64,000 nt of DNA from Flexilinea flocculi (GCF_001192795.1 NZ_DF968181.1:1107101-1171100), one strand, 5' to 3'; positions 25,306 to 34,626 are shown, counted from the first letter of the stretch. Program-made: numbers and translations. The notes: generated from the sequence alone by a model not told the origin.

Positions 25306-27204
25306 ATGGCCAACAACATCACAGAAAACACTAATGATCAAGTTAAGCGGTGGTTGAAAGGTGGATACTGGTTAGGACGTGTGAATTACCTGCATGAAAA
25401 TGGTTGGGGGTTTTTAACTGCATATGACGATGACAAGATACTAGTTTCGCCCAACAATATAGAAATGACAAAAGTCTGGTTTTCATGGAAGGAAATGTCT
25501 ACCGATATTGTTGAAAATGACTGGGTTATTTTTGAACCAGATGATGCCCCGATTGAAGAAAAAGAAAAACGAAATAACCCTTATCACATGCAGGCGAGCA
25601 AAGGTTCTGTTCAACTTGTAAAAGAAATTTCGGAATTTCGAAAAGTTTTACCAGATATCAGTTCACCCCTATTTAATAATCTTAGGGATGATTATCTTGA
25701 TTGTATACTCATATTCGGTCAGAGGATATTTATAGCTTCAGCTTATGCTGATGATGTAAAAAAACAATTAGATAATCATTTCAAACAACTTTTTGAACAA
25801 TGGAAAAGTGAAGAACTTTCTAAGCTTGAACAACGTGAGATTGAACTCGCGGATCGTCAGCATAACCTCGAAGAATATAAAAAAAGATCAGAATTTGAAA
25901 TAGAAAAACAAAGAATAGAATTAGATGAAGCAACAAAAAAAGCTGTTTGGGTCAAAGATCAATTAAGAGACCTCGAAGAAACCCGAGCGACAATTCGTTT
26001 ATACGAAGAGCAAGTCAATACTAGTTTGAAGAGATGGGGATTTGACACCATAAGCGTGATGGAACCATCTGCTGAGCAAGCACATGCCAATTTTGACAGT
26101 GAGCCCAGCTTGATTGATTTTGTTGAAAAATTTATTCGATCTAAAGGTTATTATTTTACCCATGACCAAATAGCAAATTTTTATACATGTTTAAAAACAG
26201 ATACAGTTACAATTCTCGCAGGTTTATCAGGCACAGGAAAATCTTCTCTGATTCGAGAATTCTCTCAAGCAATTGGAGCTGAATTCATACTTGTCCCTGT
26301 CAAAGCAACTTGGAGTGATGATTCTGATTTACTTGGATTCTACCACCCAGAGAAAAAAACATACGTTTCCACCGTATTTCTAGATGCAATCATAAGTGCT
26401 AATGCGAATCCAGAGCGATTATATTTTATCTGTCTCGACGAAATGAATTTATCGCGTGTGGAGTATTACTTTTCGGATTTTCTAAGTATATTGGAACAAG
26501 GAAAAAATCGAAAGATAACACCTTACAGCAAAACGGAATGGAATATTCGGAAAGCGCAATTGGGGCGCTTCAAATCCGATCTTGATAATGAGAAAATATC
26601 ACAAGCAGAATATGATGAAGCTGAACGGAATGTAAGATGTTTTAAATATGAAATTGACGTTCCGCATAATATTTTTATTTGCGGCACGGTTAATGTTGAT
26701 GAAACAACACATCCTTTTAGTGATAAAGTTTTAGATCGTGCTCAAATAATTCAATACGGAAACGTAGAGTTCGCTGATTACAAACAGTCTGCTGAAAACG
26801 TAATTCCCACTTTTGTGAGTTATTCAAAATTTCGCGAATTCAGTCGTAAAACGAGTGAAATTCCAGTCAATGATAATTGGTTTAATGAAATTAACAGCAT
26901 TCTGAGAATCGGTGGTTATCACTTCGGATTTCGCGTAAAACAACAGATAGAAGACTATTGTTCATATGGACTTCGCAGTGGATTATTTACATCAAAGAAT
27001 CCAGATGATGTTGTGGACCTTCAAATCATCCAGAAAATTCTTCCAAAGATAAGAGGGATAAATTCACAAAAGCTACAAGAAACCTTCTTTCCTGAATTTC
27101 GCAAATTCTGTGGAGATCGATATCCTAAATCGAATGAAATCATCGATATTTTGAAAAATATGGATTCAATAAATTTTTGGCAGGTATTTCGTCATGTTGG
27201 TTAA
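25306..27204 (+). CDS. McrB-like AAA protein with OB/cold-shock-like domain and coiled coil
   Basis: Protein of 632 aa. Residues about 20-105 (LGRVNYLHENGWGFLTAYDD) resemble a cold-shock/OB-fold domain. Residues about 165-245 are a long charged coiled coil (LEQREIELADRQHNLEEYKK). The AAA domain of McrB type follows: Walker A AGLSGTGKSSL near 305, Walker B LYFICLDEMNLSRVEYY near 375-390, and the sensor region GTVNVDETTH. McrB proteins recognise modified DNA and drive the McrC nuclease. The next gene overlaps it by 11 bp and encodes a McrC-like nuclease. OB fold plus coiled coil in front of a McrB motor recalls the CoCoNuT branch of McrBC systems, proposed to act on nucleoprotein or RNA; that assignment is by architecture only. 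Confidence 0.85.
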   Translation: MANNITENTNDQVKRWLKGGYWLGRVNYLHENGWGFLTAYDDDKILVSPNNIEMTKVWFSWKEMSTDIVENDWVIFEPDDAPIEEKEKRNNPYHMQASKGSVQLVKEISEFRKVLPDISSPLFNNLRDDYLDCILIFGQRIFIASAYADDVKKQLDNHFKQLFEQWKSEELSKLEQREIELADRQHNLEEYKKRSEFEIEKQRIELDEATKKAVWVKDQLRDLEETRATIRLYEEQVNTSLKRWGFDTISVMEPSAEQAHANFDSEPSLIDFVEKFIRSKGYYFTHDQIANFYTCLKTDTVTILAGLSGTGKSSLIREFSQAIGAEFILVPVKATWSDDSDLLGFYHPEKKTYVSTVFLDAIISANANPERLYFICLDEMNLSRVEYYFSDFLSILEQGKNRKITPYSKTEWNIRKAQLGRFKSDLDNEKISQAEYDEAERNVRCFKYEIDVPHNIFICGTVNVDETTHPFSDKVLDRAQIIQYGNVEFADYKQSAENVIPTFVSYSKFREFSRKTSEIPVNDNWFNEINSILRIGGYHFGFRVKQQIEDYCSYGLRSGLFTSKNPDDVVDLQIIQKILPKIRGINSQKLQETFFPEFRKFCGDRYPKSNEIIDILKNMDSINFWQVFRHVG

Positions 27205-29251
27205 AATAGAAGTTCGCAATCGGTTTGGCGATTATTTGGGAGATCTATTTGATGGAAGCGCTAAAATTGGGGAATATGAAGCATTTCCGCTGAAATTAAT
27301 CTTGTTTTCCGATCAGGATATTGAATTATTTAGCCTACAAGTGGGCGATGAGTTCTTGATAAAGAAAAAGAATAGTTTCATTCTTGCGAAAACGGGCGAT
27401 CAAGTTTCCGGCAGAAGAGGAGAAATTCGGACACGAGTATTTTTTAAGGATGAACACATAAAAACCGGTTTTATTTTTATCCGGAATGGGAATTTTAACG
27501 ACATCCATTATCGATATTTGATTCGTGACCTGGCTAAATTAATTAATATAGCATCTTTAGATCAAACCATAGTGGAAAGCGATGCTGCTGATTTATCCCA
27601 AGAATTTCAAAATATTTATGACCATCGATTACTTGAAATTAATTCCTATGTTACAAGTTTAATGCAAATAATGCGTGAAATTTCCCAATCTCCCAGGCGT
27701 ACCATAATAAAAAATTATCATCTTGAAATTGATGGAAAAAATCAAAAGATTGATTCTAGAACCATTCGTTGGAATTCGATTCATAATGGTCAAACTAAAG
27801 ATCGGGTTATTACCTACAATAATGTTGAAAGTTATGACCTTTATGAGAATCAATTCATAGCTTATTCATTATGTCGTCTTAATCGCTACCTGTTTAGTTT
27901 GCAAAAAGATTTTATCTACGCAATCGATCAGAAAATCATAAATGTTAAACATCGATTAATTGATTTTCAAAACTATGTTGAAATCAAGGGTGGGGGGTAT
28001 GAAGAACAATTACGTGCTCAGTTTAAGAATAAACAAATTGAATCCTTAAAAAGGGCGTTAACTGGTCTTGAAGATGCCAGAAATATAAAATTGCCTGTTT
28101 ACAGAGAAAAAATAGATCAAATTGTTCATAAAATTGATCAATGCTTATGTAATTCATTTATGAGTAATGTAAGTAGAAAACAAGATTTCGTCCTAACACC
28201 ATCATTGGTTTTATTGTGCGACCCTCTATACAATCGTGTTTACCTACATTACAAAAAGATCCAAGAAGAGCTTAAGCTTGATGAACGCGAGAAAATAGAA
28301 CAACTTTTGGAACGTACGCCAATCGAACGAACGTCAAAATTGTATGAGTATTGGATCTTTTTGCAAGTTTATTTAGAATTGAGAAAGATGGGATTTAATT
28401 TGCCTGATGGTGGACATGGCATTGAGAGCATTATAGATAAAACGCACTTTAAGCTTTGTTCCGGAGGTGAATTAAGACTTACGGGGGATCATGAACTTTA
28501 TGGATACAAAGGAAGAACTATCGAAATTAAAATTAATTATGAAAAAAGAATTGGCACAGATGAAAGTAGTCTTTTACCTGATATATTCTTAGAATTTGAG
28601 CGGTTTTCTAAAAAAATATTGATACTGGATGCAAAATATCGTAATTATGATCAACAAGGGCTGGATTGGTATCAAGATGATATTGAGAAAACAGCTTATC
28701 ACAAATATAAGTTGTTAGAAACTGAATCGACAGCTGGCCAATGGACACCAATAGAGGGTATTGAGGATCTTCGGAAAAACATAGCGGCATCATTTATCAT
28801 TCACTCTCATCCGGACTTCCAGAGGTTTTTAGATTATGGTTCAGGGGGACATGCTAATGAATACGGAGCAATTCCACTAGTCCCTGAAGAACCAATTTAC
28901 AATCCAACTCCACTAAAACGATTAATAAAAATGTTTTTGAGAATGCAATTACGCATCTTTGATGTCTGTTGGTCGGAAGCACACCCAAAGCCAGTACGTG
29001 CTGAAAAAGTCGGGAATAAGACAAATGGCAATAATTCTTGGGAAGGAGAATATAGGTGTCCGGTATGCAATAATCGGTGGTGGGTTAATCATTGTGGGCA
29101 TTGGTGTAAAGGTGACGGTGTCCGAGTATTAAAAATTACCTTTTCAGATCCAACAGATAATTTCTTTGATTTTGATGAAGAATTACGGATGGGCGAAAAA
29201 CAAGTTTTAAAATGTTCGAATTGTAATCATGGATATGTAAAGAATTATTGA
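27194..29251 (+). CDS. DUF2357 / PD-(D/E)XK nuclease, McrC-like, with zinc ribbon
   Basis: Protein of 685 aa, partner of the McrB-like gene. Its N-terminal two thirds contain the DUF2357 region (SPRRTIIKNYHLEIDG, YNNVESYDLYENQFIAYSL) and a helical stalk. The nuclease core lies near 460-482, with PDIFLEFER followed by KKILILDAKYR: the acidic residue plus D-x-K pattern of a PD-(D/E)XK enzyme. The last 70 residues hold cysteine pairs (CPVC near 620, CGHWC, CSNC near 674) forming one or two zinc ribbons that are not part of classic McrC. Together the pair should form a modification- or structure-dependent restriction system. It is the last gene of the island before the tRNA scar. Confidence 0.83.
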   Translation: MLVKIEVRNRFGDYLGDLFDGSAKIGEYEAFPLKLILFSDQDIELFSLQVGDEFLIKKKNSFILAKTGDQVSGRRGEIRTRVFFKDEHIKTGFIFIRNGNFNDIHYRYLIRDLAKLINIASLDQTIVESDAADLSQEFQNIYDHRLLEINSYVTSLMQIMREISQSPRRTIIKNYHLEIDGKNQKIDSRTIRWNSIHNGQTKDRVITYNNVESYDLYENQFIAYSLCRLNRYLFSLQKDFIYAIDQKIINVKHRLIDFQNYVEIKGGGYEEQLRAQFKNKQIESLKRALTGLEDARNIKLPVYREKIDQIVHKIDQCLCNSFMSNVSRKQDFVLTPSLVLLCDPLYNRVYLHYKKIQEELKLDEREKIEQLLERTPIERTSKLYEYWIFLQVYLELRKMGFNLPDGGHGIESIIDKTHFKLCSGGELRLTGDHELYGYKGRTIEIKINYEKRIGTDESSLLPDIFLEFERFSKKILILDAKYRNYDQQGLDWYQDDIEKTAYHKYKLLETESTAGQWTPIEGIEDLRKNIAASFIIHSHPDFQRFLDYGSGGHANEYGAIPLVPEEPIYNPTPLKRLIKMFLRMQLRIFDVCWSEAHPKPVRAEKVGNKTNGNNSWEGEYRCPVCNNRWWVNHCGHWCKGDGVRVLKITFSDPTDNFFDFDEELRMGEKQVLKCSNCNHGYVKNY

Positions 29252-29707
29252 GATTGCTGCTCGCAAATACACCCCTGTTAGAATCATAACTTATGATGGG
29301 TAATCAATTTTGATTTGGAAATATATAACGAGATGCACCATCTTAGTTTTTCAACTTTCTTAATTCGTGATTTTACTTTGGTTGGCGACGTTTTACGAAA
29401 AAATTCCAACAGCACCATATGGCAAAATCATCATCCCCCAGGCTTTGACAGAATCAAACACCCTCGAATCTTAAGGATTTTTTCAACTTCACAAAAGTTC
29501 TTCAAAAAGAGGACGTTCATTCACCAAAACTCAACCATCGTCCTCCGGGTCGCGAAAAAACTACTACTTGACCCTGTCATAAAAAGTCGCTATCATACGT
29601 CTAATAACTCGTAACCAAAGATCCTCCGGCCTCTTCAGAAGAGCGTCCCTCAGGCCAGGCTAAAATGCGGAGCCTGAGTGAAAAACGTTCCGAAACCAGG
29701 AAAACCT
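29252..29707. other. Gene-free right end of the island
   Basis: About 455 bp between the nuclease gene and the tRNA half. The longest open frame here (29,315-29,614) has no ribosome site, low-complexity composition and no resemblance to a protein family. Recombinase arm-binding sites may lie here, but I see no convincing repeat. Confidence 0.5.
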
Positions 29708-29750
29708 CTCATAACCCGGAGGTCATACGTTCGAATCGTGTCCCCGCTAC
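29708..29750 (+). other. Attachment site: 3' half of a tRNA-Met (CAU) gene
   Basis: From the anticodon loop CTCATAA onward the sequence reads as a tRNA: variable region, T-stem ATACG/CGTGT around a TTCGAAT loop, and acceptor strand CCCCGCT plus discriminator A. The five bases before the loop do not pair with those after it, and no AGCGGGG acceptor strand exists upstream, so the 5' half is absent. An intact tRNA terminator follows directly. A tRNA 3' half of this kind is the usual attR/attL left when an element integrates into a tRNA gene. Confidence 0.85.
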
Positions 29751-29755
29751 TTGCA

Positions 29756-29788
29756 AAAACCGGAGTGTAGAATACTCCGGTTTTTTTT
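29756..29788 (+). terminator. Intrinsic terminator of the interrupted tRNA-Met gene
   Basis: An 11-bp stem (AAAACCGGAGT / ACTCCGGTTTT) with a short loop and a run of eight T, six bases after the tRNA 3' end. It belongs to the original tRNA transcription unit and now stands alone. Confidence 0.9.
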
Positions 29789-30016
29789 ATTTTTTTTTCT
29801 GGATACGTGTCGATTGGATTCATCAGAGATAGAGACTCTAAATTCGATTTAGTTCGCTTGTGATGTTTTTGCACGAAACGTAAAAACTTCCGAACTACAA
29901 AGAAACCTCTTCCTATTTTGAGTTAACGCTCCAGGTTTCGAATCGTTGTTACAGCCAGTTATTCGGAATAAGGATTGACTTTTCGAATAAAAGAAAGAAT
30001 AATCATGAAATATTTT

Positions 30017-30089
30017 CATATTTCGAACAACTAATGAAAAATATTGCGCATCAAGTAATAAAAATAGAATAATATTTTGGCAGGAATTG
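30017..30089 (+). repeat. Interspersed repeat, family B, copy 1
   Basis: Begins CATATTTCGAACAACTAATG and ends in a GGAATT segment. Further copies are at 37,219-37,293, 54,560-54,632 and 59,179-59,251. Between 29,789 and this copy (29,890-29,945) are degenerate pieces of the main palindromic family. Confidence 0.6.
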
Positions 30090-30117
30090 TTGAATAATAT
30101 AAACTTGGAAGGATAAT

Positions 30118-30732
30118 TTGAAATTCCTAATTAAGCATAATTTAATGATCCTGAGTGTTTACACTCTCATCATGCTTGGTGTACTCGTCGCTTTTTGGGA
30201 CTCGTTTTTGCTTGTCCAACGTTTTATTATCGGTTTCTTAGTACTAATCACTTTGCACGAATGGGAGGAAACCAAATATCCGGGCGGTTTTATGGAGATT
30301 ATGAGCGGTATGATGTGCATTGATATTTCCAAAGCACCGGAGGGATCTCTGCACCTGTCCCAGGCTATCTATATTACAGCGATTACACTGCTTCCACTGT
30401 TGTTCCCAGGAGCAGGGTGGTTGTCCCTGTCTTTAATGATTCTGGGTATATTCGAGGGTGTAGTTCATATACTCGGTATCAAGCTCACTAAAAGGGAAAA
30501 ACCCTATACTCCAGGCATGATCACAGGACAAATCATGCTGGTTTTCTCGGGGATTGGTATTTATTTTGTTGTTTCAAAGGGGATAGTCCATTCTCTGGAT
30601 TGGCTGCTCGCGGTCATATTGTTTTTGGGCGGATTCTTTCTCATGCAGGCTGGCGTGTTTCGTGTTCTGGGGCTTAAGTATGTAGATGCAATAAAAATCA
30701 TGAGAGAAAGAGTAAAAAGCATGCATAGCTGA
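30118..30732 (+). CDS. HXXEE-family membrane protein
   Basis: Integral membrane protein of 204 aa with about five or six hydrophobic helices and the family signature HEWEE near residue 42 (LHEWEETKYPGGF). The HXXEE family has unknown function; the His and Glu residues at a membrane face suggest metal binding or catalysis. The start is TTG 30118, preceded by GGAAGG eight bases upstream, and no ATG is better placed. A second, shorter HXXEE gene follows 113 bp downstream, so this may be a tandem duplication. It is the first intact gene on the chromosomal side of the island. Confidence 0.85.
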   Translation: MKFLIKHNLMILSVYTLIMLGVLVAFWDSFLLVQRFIIGFLVLITLHEWEETKYPGGFMEIMSGMMCIDISKAPEGSLHLSQAIYITAITLLPLLFPGAGWLSLSLMILGIFEGVVHILGIKLTKREKPYTPGMITGQIMLVFSGIGIYFVVSKGIVHSLDWLLAVILFLGGFFLMQAGVFRVLGLKYVDAIKIMRERVKSMHS

Positions 30733-30845
30733 TTGCAATAGTTCAGCACAAAACAAGATGCAATTTAAGTCCAACTATCTAAGAAGATAATCTCATGAAA
30801 TTTTAAATACGGCATGGGTACGATCTTGGCAGGATTGTAGGTTTT

Positions 30846-31172
30846 GTGGCAGCAGCTTACCTGGCAATTATTTGGAATCGGTTGGAGGTGCTGTCGCGTA
30901 TCCAGTTGATGAGTTTTATTGCGATCTTCGTTCATCAATATGAGGCGTATGGTTTTCCAGGTGGTGAACCTGCGATTACGAATATGGTGATGCAGCCCAG
31001 TAATTTGACGGATTGTTATCCGCTGAACCAGAATTCTGCCATAATCGGCAACGTGTATCTTACCGATATAGCATATTTGTTGCCGATGTTTCTCTCGAAC
31101 GTGATCTGGTTTGGACTGGTCCTCTACTACTGTATCAAGAGGGCAGCTGAAATGAGAAAAACATACCGCTAA
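30846..31172 (+). pseudogene. Second HXXEE-family gene, truncated and without a clear start
   Basis: The frame encodes an HXXEE-like segment (FVHQYEAYGFPGGEPAITNM, then YPLNQNSAIIGNVYLTD), but the last glutamate of the motif is altered (HQYEA instead of HxxEE) and the protein ends soon after the second helix, at about half the family length. The open frame begins at 30807 without ATG; GTG 30846 is the first possible start and has no ribosome site. It is probably a decaying paralogue of the preceding gene, although a short functional product cannot be excluded. Confidence 0.6.
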
Positions 31173-31269
31173 AAAATAAAACATTATGTTTTACGCTTCT
31201 TTTTCGTATGGGCAGCGTACATTGTTTTCTGATTGAAAGCGCGTGTGGTTGTGCTCTGATCGATACAGG

Positions 31270-31373
31270 CAGTAATTCGAAATTTGAGAAAAAATATAGG
31301 TTGATGTGATGTTTTTAAGCGAAGCGCAAAAACATCACATCAATAAAGAATTCTCCGCATATTTCGAATTGTT
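31270..31373. repeat. MITE-like palindromic repeat, family A
   Basis: Left end CAGTAATTCGAAATTTG and right end CATATTTCGAATTGTT are inverted repeats of each other. A hairpin lies between them (31,301-31,342, arms TTGATGTGATGTTTTT / AAAAACATCACATCAA around GCGAAGC). Confidence 0.8.
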
Positions 31374-31393
31374 ATTCAGTTAGGGAGTTGAAA

Positions 31394-31528
31394 ATGGAGA
31401 TGAAAATGGGTAAGTGCTTGAAATGTGGAGTAAATGTGGAAGCGGGATCGGCTTTTTGTGAAGCGTGTGGCGCAGCGATCCAAAGCATAGAGGATTCACA
31501 ACGAGAGAATGCTATAAGAGATGGCTAA
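31394..31528 (+). CDS. Zinc-ribbon mini-protein
   Basis: A 44-aa open frame from ATG 31394, preceded by AGGGAGTTG. It contains two knuckles, CLKCG and CEACG, 14 residues apart, which form a typical zinc-ribbon of the kind often found at the N-terminus of bacterial membrane proteins. The next gene (31,553) is a membrane protein on the same strand 24 bp downstream, so the two may be pieces of one former zinc-ribbon/membrane protein or co-translated partners. No function is known. Confidence 0.6.
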   Translation: MEMKMGKCLKCGVNVEAGSAFCEACGAAIQSIEDSQRENAIRDG

Positions 31529-31552
31529 CAAAGAAATAGTAAACAAAACACC

Positions 31553-32107
31553 ATGACATGGAGTGTTAATTTACCCCTGTTGACCAGTTCGATCGTTGTC
31601 AAACAGATGCTATTTGTGCTGATCGCTTCAAGTCTTTTTGTTTTGGTCTTCATGCTGATTGTTGAGGCGTTTAGCGGTGATTTGACTTTTGAGAGATTTT
31701 TTAATTACTTGTTGTTCACTTTGATTATTCTTGGCATCCTTACTTCCCTGGCGGTGATTGTGATGCTCATATTTTATAGGAACCGCTATGAGTACCAGTT
31801 TACGTTGGATGAAACAGGTGTCACTGCAGAGACAAAAGGCGGAAGCAGGAAGAAAAATGCGATCCTGAATTTTTTGTTAATTATTTCCCACAAACCTGTA
31901 CTGGCTGGTTCTGGCTTGATTGCAGCATCACGGCTGAAAGAGAAAATTACCTGGAAGAAAGTAGACAGCATCCAGAGTGACGAAAAAAAACTTGAAGTCA
32001 TCCTGCGTTGCAGGGGACGGGCGATCATGTTAATTCGCTGTACACCTGAAAATTATTCAGAAGTAATTCGTAGGGTGAATGAAGCTGTTAATGTGCGAAT
32101 GAAATGA
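31553..32107 (+). CDS. Two-helix membrane protein with PH-like cytosolic part
   Basis: Not recognised as a named family. The product (184 aa) has two strong transmembrane helices (about residues 18-38 and 52-75) followed by a cytosolic region of alternating strands (YQFTLDETGVTAETKG, then KLEVILRCRGRAIMLI) ending in a helix, which resembles the PH-like folds of small bacterial membrane proteins. It follows the zinc-ribbon mini-protein closely on the same strand. A sensor or scaffold role is possible but unsupported. Confidence 0.7.
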   Translation: MTWSVNLPLLTSSIVVKQMLFVLIASSLFVLVFMLIVEAFSGDLTFERFFNYLLFTLIILGILTSLAVIVMLIFYRNRYEYQFTLDETGVTAETKGGSRKKNAILNFLLIISHKPVLAGSGLIAASRLKEKITWKKVDSIQSDEKKLEVILRCRGRAIMLIRCTPENYSEVIRRVNEAVNVRMK

Positions 32108-32449
32108 CCGAACGGCACAAAAACGGCATCCATTTGCATAGTAAAGACGACCGGTAGGTCGCCCTTACACAGAAATGAAACATACCGAACGACATCGATT
32201 TCGGATAACCCTTGTGGTTGCCCCTACTGAAATGATGACTCGAAAATGCTTACATCAACCCCTGGAGACTATAGATCACCAGGTGGAAGTAATGATCCCT
32301 GAATTTTTCACACCAGTTCGCTCTCGAAAAATCAAACTGCCATACTGATCTTTTGATAGAAGACAGATCGATAACCTTTTCATAGAATCAGGTTATTCAT
32401 GAAGGAGCAATTCCGACATTAATAAATGAGGCAAGGAAAGGAAAATGAA
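32108..32449. other. Gene-free stretch with GC-rich short repeats
   Basis: About 340 bp. It contains two pieces of the GC-rich repeat seen again at 43,453-43,527 (GGTCGCCCTTAC near 32,156 and GGTTGCCCCTAC near 32,217). No other structure was seen. The AAGGAAAGG ribosome site for the next gene is at its right end. Confidence 0.5.
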
Positions 32450-34600
32450 ATGAATTGGAAACAGAAATTATTGGAAATCATGGCACGAATGGTTGCCATG
32501 GGCTTGTTTTTCTTTAATTCGGTCATGGCATCAGAGGAAAATCCGTCCATGCGCTATATTCCAGAGTTCGGGCTGATCGAATCCAATACTCCATTTTTTG
32601 TTCTGGATGAATCAGTGAAATCCATTCAAGGCGGATCCACGGTCACAATCGTACAGGGAATGATGGATTCTCAGCGAACCAGGATCACCTATCGGGTTGA
32701 AAACCTGCCGGATTTTTCCGCACCTGTAAAACAACAGATTTCTGAAATATGTCACAGTCAACCAGAACTGCAATTGCCGGATGGGGGCCGTTTTCAAGGA
32801 CATGTCACATCGGGTACCAGTTGGCAAAGTGGGTACAGTCGTCAGATAGATTTTCCAACGATACAGGATGAACCGAAAACAGCGAAATTGGTTTTCACTT
32901 GCCTGGAACAAAGCATAATTTCATCTGATCTGACTGAAGTTGAAATGGATCTGGTGTTTGTACCTGCTGATCCGGATGCAATTTCATTCCCGCTCATTAC
33001 CATTCCATCACTTGAAGCAGAACTTTCTTCCCAAAAAATTGAGGAAAATAGCTGCGGATCTGAAATCCAATTGGCTGTTCATCAGTATGTGAAAACCGAC
33101 CAGAGCATCGGACTGTTTGGCAGTCTGGAGTCTCTGTCCGGGAACAGTCAGATCGAACTGGTGGAAAAGGACAGTGTCCATCTCATCGATTCGAGCGGTA
33201 AAGATATTCCTTTAATTGAAAACAGGAGTATGTCTGATCGATCTGATCGGAAAACAGATCAGCGTAGGTACCCATGGCTGTATTTTACTGAGGGGAATAT
33301 TGCTGGAGGGCGGGCTTCTCTGACGATCGATGATGTCTGGATTCGGGTGAATGCAAATCAGCACCTTGTTTTTGAAACAGGGACAAATCCTCAGCCAGGA
33401 CAGAAATGGAATCTTAATCAGCCTTTTAACATTTGCGGACGGAAAATCATCCTCAAAAGCGTTGAAGTTAATGCTGAAGGTGATGGATTTATTTTTCAGA
33501 TTGACAAACCGGATGATATCGGTAATGTTGTGCTGATGGATCTTAACCATACGCTTTTAGGAGGAGGCGGTGGATCGGATGAGTCCTCTTTTCGTTATCG
33601 GGATGGAATTCCTGCGGGTAGTATTCATCTGACGCTTGTGAATATATCCATTCTCATCCCTGGAAAATGGACGGCCGTCTTGGATTTGCCGGCATTGTCT
33701 GTCAGTGAAAATAATGACGCATCCGTTTCTACATGTCTGACACTTTCGAGTTGGAATAAAGCTCTTCAAGATTCAAATCCCATGCCGGAAAATCTGGATG
33801 GTATCCTGGTATTGTACAATCCGATTCCTCCGGATTATCGCCATCATGTGATGACAACCAATCTTGATGGCAGTGACTATCAAATCCTGGCACAGGGAAA
33901 CAGGGCATCGCTTTCACCGGATAACCGACAGATCTGCTTCAGCAACGACAGCGGATTACAGCGAATGGACCTTGAAACCGGATTCGTTGTGCCATTGGAT
34001 GGTACCCTAAAAAACGACAGTGATCCCATTTGGTCTCCGGATGGTTCCCGAATTGCTTTCACACGAGGACCCGCTTCCGGGTTAATAGGAGGTCCGGGAC
34101 CTTATCGTATTTACTATGGTAATACTGATGGGACTCAGCTGATTTCTGTCCTGGAAGATGGGGCAGCCAACCATGTTATGACGTGGTTCGCAGATGGACA
34201 CCGTTTACTGTATACAGTAGCGGGACCCGATGGGGCTTCTGTGAAAAGCATCGATCTTATTACAAAGGAAATTGTTCATTATTTTGATACGAATTATATT
34301 CATTCACGGATAGCTTTGTCACCGAATGAACGTCAGGCTGCCTATGAAGTCATGCTACCGGGAGAACATTATGGTATCCAAATCTCAGACCTTGATGGGA
34401 AACATGCACAATTGGTTGTGGATGCGGCACCACTGGTGGTGACAAAACCATTTTGGAGCCCGGACGGCGAATGGCTGGTTGTGAGTGTTTATGATGAACA
34501 TTTTAGCGATGTGCCGGTGTTGGCGCTCATAAAAATGGATACTTGCCAAATCATTCCTTTGACAAATCTCCATGGTTCAGTTTCAAGCTGGAATCCGTAA
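32450..34600 (+). CDS. Exported TolB-like beta-propeller protein
   Basis: Large exported protein (716 aa from ATG 32450). A hydrophobic N-terminal segment (about residues 10-28, MVAMGLFFFNSVMAS) is a likely signal peptide or anchor. The central 430 residues are beta-rich and unfamiliar. The last 230 residues contain WD40-like PD40 repeats as in TolB: TNLDGSDYQIL, WSPDGSRIAFTRG, LSPNERQAAYE, WSPDGEWLVVS. Such proteins bind partners at the cell surface. ATG 32450 is preferred over an in-frame ATG at 32426 because AAGGAAAGG lies just upstream of it. A perfect hairpin follows the stop. Confidence 0.8.
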   Translation: MNWKQKLLEIMARMVAMGLFFFNSVMASEENPSMRYIPEFGLIESNTPFFVLDESVKSIQGGSTVTIVQGMMDSQRTRITYRVENLPDFSAPVKQQISEICHSQPELQLPDGGRFQGHVTSGTSWQSGYSRQIDFPTIQDEPKTAKLVFTCLEQSIISSDLTEVEMDLVFVPADPDAISFPLITIPSLEAELSSQKIEENSCGSEIQLAVHQYVKTDQSIGLFGSLESLSGNSQIELVEKDSVHLIDSSGKDIPLIENRSMSDRSDRKTDQRRYPWLYFTEGNIAGGRASLTIDDVWIRVNANQHLVFETGTNPQPGQKWNLNQPFNICGRKIILKSVEVNAEGDGFIFQIDKPDDIGNVVLMDLNHTLLGGGGGSDESSFRYRDGIPAGSIHLTLVNISILIPGKWTAVLDLPALSVSENNDASVSTCLTLSSWNKALQDSNPMPENLDGILVLYNPIPPDYRHHVMTTNLDGSDYQILAQGNRASLSPDNRQICFSNDSGLQRMDLETGFVVPLDGTLKNDSDPIWSPDGSRIAFTRGPASGLIGGPGPYRIYYGNTDGTQLISVLEDGAANHVMTWFADGHRLLYTVAGPDGASVKSIDLITKEIVHYFDTNYIHSRIALSPNERQAAYEVMLPGEHYGIQISDLDGKHAQLVVDAAPLVVTKPFWSPDGEWLVVSVYDEHFSDVPVLALIKMDTCQIIPLTNLHGSVSSWNP

Positions 34601-34626
34601 TAATTGAATTGAACCAGATGTAGAAA

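Noticed and set aside
29315-29614. 99-aa open frame at the island end
   Set aside because: No ribosome site, no family resemblance, and composition of noncoding AT-rich DNA.
29690-29751. Complete tRNA-Met gene
   Set aside because: The anticodon stem does not pair and no 5' acceptor strand matches CCCCGCT, so only the 3' half is present.
29650-29874. Minus-strand frame containing SGDTIRTYDL
   Set aside because: It is the well-known false protein obtained by translating the complement of a tRNA 3' half and its terminator.
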